From assembly GCA_027596945.1 (NCBI GenBank), contig JADGJH010000095.1, forward strand, positions 1 through 28,218: a stretch of 28,218 nucleotides of DNA. The letters run 5' to 3'. Within the stretch, counting starts at the first letter, position 1. Every line of letters begins with the position of its first letter. This DNA comes from Physocladia obscura (Eukaryota; Chytridiomycota; Chytridiomycetes; Chytridiales; Chytriomycetaceae). A program made the translations under genes and the position numbers. A model generated the notes under the pieces. The model had not been told where the DNA came from. It saw only the letters and a program-made list of their open reading frames with translations, and did not search any database. Below are positions 20,601 through 28,218 of this stretch, piece by piece.

Positions 20601-23467
20601 TGAGACAATCAAAGAATGAAATTCTTGGCGAATTCATGCAGACTTTCAGCCACCTAATTGGGAAACAAAACAGTATGTCCCGTCCAGATGCTACTCCAAA
20701 AAAAGGTAAACGTGCTCTTGCTATGGAAACAGACTCTTTAGCACTATCGACTGGGCTCCACAAATCAGCTTATGAAAAGCTTGAAGATGCGATAGAGCTT
20801 GAAATTTTGCCACAGGTGTTTTCTTTTGGACAGAAATACCGCGACGATATTGAATCTGGGTCTAAGTTAGTGCCATCGGATATCGCTTCTGGGTTATTAG
20901 CATCGTTGAGACGTTTACGAGCTGTTTCGGCCATTGTCGATACTTCCAATATGAAAATTCGTATTGACGGTAATACCGCAATAGATGAAAATTTGTTATT
21001 AGAAGAAACTATTTTCAATGCCCTCAATCCAATTTTTAAAGCTGTGGGTAATTACTCTATGTCAAAATCTTCAAGACTGGATATTCTGAATTCAGACGAT
21101 CTTGATAGCTCCAAGGATGTTATCGAATCAGACCGGGTTGCTTCAGATATATTGAGTTTGTTGATTGAGCATCAATCGCAGGATGTTCTCCTGTCTTTAT
21201 CGGAATTTGTACAAAACCAGCAACAATCAAATAATAATGAGGACGAGGAAGAGATGTCTGATTTAACTTTGAACAAATTGACAGCAATCATCAAAGTATG
21301 CGAAGAAATTATTGTTGGCGATCACACAAAATCTTCTTACTCGGTTGGAGTTCAGATGTCTGCGACCCGAGCTTTGTTTGATATTTTCACAGCACTTTTG
21401 TTTTGCAAAACGCTACCACTTCGACTCTCGATCGGATTGGATACACAAGCCGCAATTGTTGAATTTACTGTGAAATGTTTCGAGGCTGTTGGAATCTTCG
21501 ATCGTGCTCTGAAATCTCGTCTTGTTGCAACTTTATGTAATCAGGATATTATTTTAAAACATACCCGGATACCAAAAATCGAAGCTCCAGAAATTGCTGA
21601 GTCAACAATGGTCAATTTATTGCATATATGTGTTGGCTTGTGTAATTTGATAGGAGGTGGCGTACTTGACGTCAAGTACGCCGCATATTTGCTTCAATTT
21701 GACGGTATTGTGGAAACTGATGTTACAAATTCATCGTTTGTTGTGATTCCATCGGTTGATACTCGGAGTTTTGAGAAACTTTTTTCGGCGAAATCAAGAT
21801 TGTTCGGTGCAGGCTGGGACACATGCATGGAAATAGTAGCTGGACGGATAATTGGAGAACGCGTTTTGCGTTATTTGGAAAGTTACGAGGGGCAAAACGA
21901 AGACTACGATCAAAAAATTCATGTCGATAAGGTGCGAACCGTAATTGAAGAGACTGGATTAATGATTGGAGACTCTTTGAATATGGTAATCATAATTTGT
22001 AAGGAAACTTTGTTCGTTTTTATTGAGCTTTTTTGCAGTCTCTTGACTTGTTTGTCTATGGAAAGGTGGGGTCGTTGCAGCATATGGAGGCCCTCAGTAA
22101 ACTGTTTATGGGCAAGTTACAGCTATGGATAACACAGCTGGGTGATGATAATGATGGCGAGCATGATCGTGTATATTTGCAGGCAGTGGCAACACGTACA
22201 CTTCTTATTCTGTTGCGGAAAGCCATTGATCATATGGCAGAAATTTCTTCTGCTGCTACTAAAATTAAGCAACCCATTCGCAAACAAGCCAAATTATTTG
22301 GAAACTCTGAATCAATTTTGCATTCTTTGGAGGAAATAACTCATGCATGGATTATTTGGGGTGCGTTAGGAGGGATGATTGCCAAAATTATTGCTTCATT
22401 TGGAGTTGGATATGAAGCTAGGCCTGAAGATGCAGGAATTTCAAGTATTAGAGATATGTAAGTATTGCAATTGAATTCTCTTTTAATTAAGGTTTTTTTG
22501 TTTTCGGTATGTGTCAATTAGTCTGGAGTATGCTGAAAAAACACTGGCTGCGAATGGAATTAAACCAGTTGAATCTGACGTGCTCTGGCAACCTTATTTT
22601 GCATTTTACAAAGCCCTTGAGAATGCTGATCCAAAAATTAAGAAAGAACGAAAAAAGAAGCTTGTGAAAGGTGAAAAAGCTTCTATTTGCGAGTTGATAA
22701 AGGGTCTAACATAAATTTTTGCTTCAAAAGATGAAGGTGATAGTACAAAAAAATCTCAATCTGCCAGAAATAAATCCAAACCACATCAAAAAAACGCATT
22801 GTCTTTCAGCAAAGATGAAATTAATTCGGGTTCACAAGTGGTTGATTCCGAGGATAAAAATGAACAGGAGGAGGAAAATGAGGGAGAAGAAGTCCCACTA
22901 ATTCGTCGTCGCGCCCCGCAGTCAAAAAAAAATTTAAAAGAAGGAAATGTTAAGTCCATTACCGCCTCCAAGAATCGTGTCGTAGAAACCAAGGCCAAGT
23001 CAAATAAAACAAAATCATCTGTCGCCAAAAAAAAGCAAGTCAGGGCGACTTCACAATCTTCGGATTCTGGTGATGAAAACAGACAAGAGGAGGAGGAAGA
23101 AGATCTCGTTCATCGTAGGATGACGTCAACAAAACAAACCAATGATGATGATACTGATAATAACAGTGAGGACGACGGCGACGACAACGACGACATGTCT
23201 GCTTCCCCGCTACCGAAAAAGTCAACAAAAAATAACCCTATTGCATACAAAAAAAGTGGCGCAACTGTGCTTGGCAAACGCAACACAAGGTCCAGATCCA
23301 GATTGACTCTTTCTAGTGGTGGAGGCTCTGAAAAAAGTATGCAGCAGGCGGGAGATAGTGACTCAAATGAGCGGATGGAAAGTGATGCCGATGAAGAAGA
23401 GGAAGAGGAAGAAATTCCCAGCAGCCCTGAGTCTCAAATGCGAACTGTGAAGCGAGTTAGACTCTGA
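17615..23467 (+). CDS. SCC3: Cohesin subunit Scc3/STAG (SA family)
   Basis: Scc3 is the HEAT-repeat subunit that binds the Scc1 kleisin and DNA and is needed for cohesin loading and cohesion. Ten exons: 17615-17726, 17827-18206, 18279-18943, 18998-19142, 19207-20031, 20104-20493, 20561-21985, 22039-22457, 22522-22670, 22731-23467; 1748 aa, longer than yeast or human homologues. Residues 1-120 are disordered and basic; the STAG region starts near LFDILVAKGSALASAVSEW and includes FRAFRHTST (about 308). The stromalin conservative domain is clear at about 386-470 (VFIHRYRDIDSTIR, YLRYMGWMLSD). HEAT-like helices follow, then a charged tail (about 1505-1748) with acidic runs and basic patches. Roughly 40 extra residues lie between LRSNLTEF and FRAFRHTST. 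Exon 9 is ended at 22670 because this gives a 60-nt intron with a CTAAC branch site. Confidence 0.93.
21659..21682. repeat. Perfect 24-bp palindrome centred on TGACGTCA
   Basis: The sequence from GGCGTACTTGAC to its exact complement GTCAAGTACGCC has no spacer or mismatch. It lies inside SCC3 exon 7, encoding G-V-L-D-V-K-Y-A, and its centre is the 8-bp TGACGTCA element bound by ATF/CREB-type bZIP proteins. Confidence 0.9.
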
Positions 23468-23503
23468 AATTTTTTGAAAATTGCTTTATTTGAAAATCTG
23501 TGA

Positions 23504-24540
23504 ATGTCAGACGGTTCTGAAGTGTTCCAAACCTATGAGCGCGAATATGCTGGGCTACACGATGCTATTAGGACAAAGCTGAGCGCTGATATTCCGGGCG
23601 CGCCGAGTGCCGGTTAGTTCTGTTATTTGGTTAACTTGACTCCTGTGGTCAATAGCGTTGAAACTTAATGTTCACAGAACACAAGAAACGCTTAATCAAT
23701 CAGACAATCCGTGAATTGGAAGAAGCGGATGAAATTGTATGTCTTTTTCCAACTGGAGCCGCATTGCAAAGTTTATTATGTTTCTGACGGATATTTCTTG
23801 GTGCAGATCAGTCAGATGGAGATGGAGATTGTTTCTCTCCCTGCTACTATTAAAGGCAAGCTACAGCCGAGAGTGAGGTCATTCAAAGAAGAAATCAAAT
23901 CAGCAAAGAAAGACTTGGTTAGTCGTAGATTGTATTCTCTTCCAATTAAATATTTTGACAACTCGAGAAGAGCAAGTTTCAGGCATCGGATCGTGAACAG
24001 CTTCTCGGAGGAAGTGCGTCTGGTGCCAATTTGAACGATTTCGATGGAGGGGGGAGCTCAAATCAAAGGGCAAAAATGCTTCAGGGAACTGAAAGATTGC
24101 AAGAAGGTTCAAGAAGATTGGAAGAAGCAAGGCAAATGGCTCTTGATACTGGTGTGGAATACCAATCTAATTTTCCTTAATGAACTTATATATTTTTTAG
24201 AGGCTATGGGCATTGATACTCTTGGAAATTTAAACCAACAAAGGGAGCAGATTTTGAAAACGAAAGACAGGGTTTGTTCCTTTTTTTTTTTTGTTTCCCA
24301 GTTTTGAAATTAATATTTATTTTCAGCTTACAGTTGCCGATTCTTTCATCACAAAAAGTCAAGGTGTTTTGAGAGGAATGCATGAAACGTGAGTATTTAA
24401 ATTTTTTTTTCGTTGTTGAAATTTTTGCAAAAAATAACAGGTTAATGGCGAACAAATTTCTCACATATGGAATCATTGCTGCTCTCATACTTCTCATCCT
24501 GATTGTTGTATACTTCAAATGGTTTGCATCTTCAGCATAA
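23504..24540 (+). CDS. VTI1: Vti1 Qb-SNARE
   Basis: Vti1 is a tail-anchored Qb-SNARE for fusion at the Golgi, endosome and vacuole. Seven exons: 23504-23612, 23678-23736, 23807-23917, 23983-24151, 24201-24271, 24327-24388, 24441-24540; 226 aa, the usual length. Residues about 1-95 form the N-terminal three-helix domain (MSDGSEVFQTYEREYAGLHD). The SNARE helix spans about 122-190 (KMLQGTERLQEGSRRLEEAR, NLNQQREQILKTKDRL, FITKSQGVLRGM). A single C-terminal membrane anchor follows (NKFLTYGIIAALILLILIVV), very like the yeast protein. A glycine/serine-rich insert lies just before the SNARE helix. The start is 36 bases past the SCC3 stop. Confidence 0.93.
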
Positions 24541-24595
24541 TTTTTTTTTTTTTTTGTTTTTGTTTTCAATGAATTTGTCTGCCACAAAAAAACTC

Positions 24596-27159
24596 ATGGA
24601 TGACCCATTGTTGGTGAGAATCACTTTCAGTGTTTAGTAGGATAAAGTAATTGTGCAATACCAATTGCAGCATCTAGATCCCGCTCGACCGGCGCGAATG
24701 ACTGTTGCAGTGAAAAGCGTGAGTTTCCCGGCGTTACCTGACCGGGAAACAATCAAACTGGTTTTGAAATTGAGGAAAGATTCAAAGTGGATTAATGTCA
24801 CCAGCGATGAAAACGGGCAGAGCGCTTCCGATGTGGCTAATTTTGTCTTAACATTCCATTCCCATATGTTCGACTCTCTCAAGGTGACCGCCCGCCAGTT
24901 TATTACTAATTTAGCTTGCATTCTATAATCTTACAAATTACAAACAGATCGATTTGTATTCTGTGTCAGCAAAACTTCTTGTCCCGCGTGCCAGACACCA
25001 TGCACGTGGCCGCACCGATTTCTCGGAAATGGTAGACTGGCAATGGGGAAACTACTCGATTGCTGTCGATCTTTTCCCCTTGAAGAAACGGAAGGCATTT
25101 GTGGGGCATCCAGAGCCAATTGCTCGACTTGAACTTCACTTTTCGTTTACCCCTCTGCTTAGTCAGGGCGAAGAAATTGATTCCGTCACAAACTTGAAAC
25201 AATATCTCGCGAAAATCCACATTGATGGAACCAGTGTGGAGTCTAATTCAGAAGATCAAAGCGGCGATGATAGTAGCAGTGAATTTTCGAAGCCTGTATC
25301 ATCTGCCATCTACAATATCGAAACTAGAAAGCAATTTCTGAGAGCAAGTACTTATCGTGAAGTTCGCGAAAGTGTTTTATCTCCTCAATCTCACGTCAGT
25401 AATTCTGGAGCAAACAACATTCTTCTCACTTCAAAAAATTCTCCTAGTGGACTTCGTATGAGTCCAGAACCAGAAAGTTTGGAACAACCTATTAAACCTG
25501 CTGCGTCTCCTGTCGCTCGATCTGGGATTTTTTCGATTCCATTACGCTCAAAAAGTATTGAAGCGTCGTCAACTTCGCCGCCACTGTCAACCGAATCACG
25601 ACCAACAGCAACCTCCAAACTCACTGAGCGTGCTCAAACTTTAATCCAGAAAACGCCAACAATTTCGAAGCCTCGCTTAATATCATCTGAAACGAGAACA
25701 AATATGAACGAAGTTTCAGACCTCGTGTCTTCACTCCTTAAAAATAATTTTGACATGCCATTCAGTCGTGCAATTAAAGTAACTCAGTTTCTTTACAAGT
25801 TTGAAAACGAAGTCAGTGTTCCACGACATACTGGGGACATTATAAAAAATGTAACAATGCTCAAAGAAGCCCAAAGATTCATGGATCATTCTTTAGTTGT
25901 TTATGGCGCCGCATTTGCTGGATTTTGCAACGGATCAATATCATTGAAAGACAATTTGCGCTCGAAAGCCGATGAAAAAACAGCAATCGAGTATTTAGGT
26001 CTAAAAATGGAAAATGTTTTGTATTGGTACGAGAAAAAATTTGTTTGGAAACGGAGAAGGAAACAAAACTAACGCAAACCATACAAATATAGGGATTATA
26101 CGAAACGATCGATTTCAACAACACGCTACTACATAATGCATGATACTGCTGTAAATGCTATCGTCATTTCTGTGCAAGGCACCGTCTCAGGCTTTCAACT
26201 TTTTACGGATCTTAATGCTGACTACTTCCCAGGAACTTTCAATGGAATTAATGGAAGCGTACATAAAGGCATACTGCGATCCGCTCAAGCAATTATAGAT
26301 GCACATTTTAAAGACATTATTGGCTGGTGTAAATCACTCAATGTGGAGAAAATTGTCTGCACCGGACATTCACTTGGTGCAGGAACTGCATCGTTACTTG
26401 CAATTTTATTTACAGAGCAGCTCGAGAAATTGAAAGAAGGAACAGGAAATCCGAACTTTATTGTCATTGGCCGATGCTTTGCATCTCCCGGAACTGCAAC
26501 AACAGAATTAGCGAAAAGTTGCTCTAGTTTCATAGATTGCTGTAAGTTTTGAATTTTGTTGTTGCTCTTATTTGTTTATATGTAGATGTCATGGAAAATG
26601 ATATTGTTCCGCGACTTTCTTTTGGTTCTTTTTATGCTTTTAAGTATGTTTTATGTTTTGTTTTTTTCTCTCTTTTTTTTTTCTTAAATTCTCTTCCAGA
26701 GAATTGATGTTCAAAGCGTCAGATATATTAGATCAAAACCTTACGGAAGCAGAAGCTTTTGAAAGACTACAAGTTGAGAGAACTAAAATTTTGGAAGCCA
26801 ACAAGGATAAGCTTGGAATGATTCCCGGAACTGTATATCATGTAAGCAAGTCTATTCGGATAGATGGTTAATGAGTGCGACTTTAATTCATTGATTTTTT
26901 CTAGTTATACAAAACTGTGCGAAGAATACCAAGAAGACATCAGGTCGAAAAAGCTCCTCTATTCAAGGAAGCTTTCAAGACTGTTGCTCTACCTGAAAAT
27001 GAACAACCTGAACGGCCGCATTATGTTGTTGAAAAGTCACTGGCGGAATATTTTGCATATGTTGCACCAAGGAGGCACTTGCTAAACCACCATATGCCAT
27101 GGCAATACACAAAGGCAATCGCCGGGGCTTTGCAATGGATTGTAGAAAACGGGCAATAA
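24596..27159 (+). CDS. C2-domain class 3 lipase (diacylglycerol lipase-like)
   Basis: A predicted serine hydrolase of the lipase_3 family, likely acting on membrane glycerolipids with the C2 domain as membrane anchor. Seven exons: 24596-24613, 24671-24883, 24948-26026, 26093-26541, 26586-26643, 26700-26841, 26905-27159; 737 aa. Residues about 15-150 look like a C2 domain (MTVAVKSVSFPALPDRETI...). About 150-330 is Ser/Pro-rich and disordered. The alpha/beta-hydrolase follows: VISVQGT oxyanion region, GHSLG with nucleophile Ser530, ENDIVPRL with Asp592, and HHMPWQY with His716, a complete plausible triad. There is no signal peptide and no clear membrane segment, unlike animal DAGL. Exon 3 ends at 26026 because this gives a 66-nt intron with a CTAAC site and restores the frame. 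The stop codon lies inside AATAAA. Substrate is not deducible. Confidence 0.85.
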
Positions 27160-27160
27160 A
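27155..27160 (+). terminator. AATAAA overlapping the lipase stop codon
   Basis: The TAA at 27157-27159 is part of AATAAA. Only 77 bases separate this stop from the convergent RPC25 stop, so the transcripts' 3' ends must be short or overlap. Confidence 0.35.
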
Positions 27161-27236
27161 AAAACATGATATATTTTGCAAGTTATTTTCTCTTCTTGCA
27201 TGGCCAATATATAAGTAACAAAAAGTGTTAAATATG

Positions 27237-28097
27237 TCAACCAGACCACCAGCTCAGTAAGCCCAATCCGTCGTCAGAAATCGAGCATTCCAACCAAAAC
27301 GCACTAGCACGAACATTCTTTGAACTAGAAACGCTGACCGGTGTCAGGGCGACTGGAGATGTCGTCGAGCCGGGAATCGCAGCCGGCCGTTTTTGATCAT
27401 TTCCTGCTATAATCGCATTGGCCGACATTGGTCGGACTTCATTGAAATGTTCAACTTCGACGCGAAATCGAATCAATTCATCACGCTCAATATCCATATT
27501 CTGAACTTCGCCCGATTCTTCGTCTGTATATTGCCACACCCATTGTCCTTGAGCTTTGTTATATGAACTATTTGGCTTGAACATATACGACGGAATGAGG
27601 ATATCATCAAAAAACTCCATGCTAACTTTTGTGAAATAAAATATCAGGTCATTCCATAAGAAAGAAGGATTGAAAAAAACACTGATTTCGATACTGAGAG
27701 CTACCTCGCAAACCATCGGGAGACGCATTCAAAACTTTTCCCACGAGAATCTCGCCCACGAACGGTTTGAATACAATTAACCTGAATGAAACATTATACA
27801 TTGCGCTGCCATCCAAACATGCATGAATGAGTCCTTCGCCGCATTCTAGAACATCCAAAACGCGAATGCAGAGACCTACACGTGGCTTGATCTGTACGTT
27901 GGTTTTTTGTTTTGTAGTTGTCAGTCAGAATCAGTAAAGAGGAATCCCAGCCCCAGTCCCAGTCCATGGTGAATAACACTACTTACTTTATTTGCATATT
28001 TCTTGTTCAGTTCTTCAGCAAGTGCAACTGGCAATGGTTTGCGCTGTTCGGCAGGAAAGATTCGAACAGTATCATCGACAGTATATACCACAAACAT
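27237..28097 (-). CDS. RPC25: RNA polymerase III subunit Rpc25/RPC8 (Rpb7-like)
   Basis: Rpc25 forms the stalk of Pol III with Rpc17 and is needed for initiation at tRNA and 5S genes. Three exons on the minus strand: 28097-27987, 27891-27705, 27625-27237; 228 aa (human 204). The N-terminal SHS2 domain begins MFVVYTVDDTVRIFP and includes LAEELNKKYANK, RVGLCIRVLDVLE and RLIVFKPFVGEILVGKV. The OB-fold half starts at VSMEFFDDILIPSYMF, includes GQWVWQYTDEESGE and ELIRFRVEVEHF, and ends with the diagnostic DGLGLLSWWSG. An insert of about 25 residues before the last strand accounts for the extra length. A TTG two codons upstream is in frame, but the ATG at 28097 matches the family start. Confidence 0.96.
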
Positions 28098-28101
28098 TAA
28101 C

Positions 28102-28121
28102 AAAAAAAAAAAAAAAAAAAA
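28102..28121. repeat. A20 tract upstream of RPC25
   Basis: Twenty A residues (T on the coding strand) end four bases before the RPC25 ATG. This is a poly(dA:dT) tract in a promoter-proximal position. The remaining bases to 28218 are AT-rich with no visible gene. Confidence 0.7.
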
Positions 28122-28218
28122 TTAATTATTTAAACATTTTTTAAATTTAAATGGGATATTTGAAATAAACCAACAAACCCAAAGAAATTAAGGAAAATGA
28201 ATTTATGGATTTTAAAAA

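Noticed and set aside
22671..22713. SCC3 exon 9 extended to the in-frame stop at 22712-22714, or a 27-nt intron from 22704
   Set aside because: A donor at 22671 gives a 60-nt intron with a CTAAC branch site and the same downstream frame; a 27-nt intron would be implausibly short.
26027..26072. Lipase exon 3 running on to the stop at 26070-26072
   Set aside because: It would lose the catalytic half; the donor at 26027 restores the frame into the RYYIMHDTAVNAIV block.
1..28218. tRNA, rRNA or CRISPR array
   Set aside because: No cloverleaf with box A/box B sequences, rRNA motif or regularly spaced direct repeats were seen by eye; a covariance-model scan would be the decisive test.

Overview
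The window is nuclear DNA of a fungus-like eukaryote. Its genes are cut by many short GT-AG introns (about 41-160 nt, T-rich, many with CTAAC/CTAAT-like branch sites) and use the standard code. The protein set (FANCD2, a GM130/Bug1-like golgin, Dim1, Scc3, Vti1, a C2 plus class 3 lipase, Rpc25) is opisthokont. A full-length FANCD2 beside yeast-like Vti1 and Dim1 sequences suggests an early-diverging, probably chytrid-type, fungus. That placement is inference; no rRNA or tRNA is present. All exon models below were built by hand from reading-frame continuity, splice consensus and remembered family sequences, without transcripts or database searches.

Layout. 1-733: AT-rich, with only a doubtful minus-strand coding remnant. 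734-6965 (+): FANCD2, 20 exons, 1657 aa. 6994-7698 (-): a possible unrecognised multi-exon gene. 8238-12121 (+): a long coiled-coil golgin with a GM130/Bug1-type N-terminus. 12122-16737: a decayed mobile-element island holding, all on the minus strand, a pogo/DDE-1-type transposase relic, the start of a Polinton-type integrase and the C-terminal half of a family B DNA polymerase. 16738-17519 (+): DIM1, the U5 snRNP thioredoxin-fold protein, which needs a 4-nt internal exon to restore its exact 142-aa family length. 17615-23467 (+): the cohesin subunit SCC3/STAG. 23504-24540 (+): the SNARE VTI1. 24596-27159 (+): a C2-domain class 3 lipase. 27237-28097 (-): RNA polymerase III subunit RPC25/RPC8.

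The right half is very compact: DIM1, SCC3, VTI1 and the lipase follow head to tail with about 95, 36 and 55 bases between stop and next start, and the lipase converges on RPC25 with 77 bases between stops. The genes are housekeeping and act in different processes (crosslink repair, Golgi structure, splicing, cohesion, membrane fusion, lipid metabolism, Pol III transcription); FANCD2 and SCC3 both serve genome maintenance, but nothing here shows joint regulation.

The observations most worth checking are the 4-nt exon of DIM1, the Polinton-type relic, the retained FANCD2 with its ubiquitination lysine, the perfect 24-bp palindrome inside SCC3, and the unassigned minus-strand gene near 7.0-7.7 kb.
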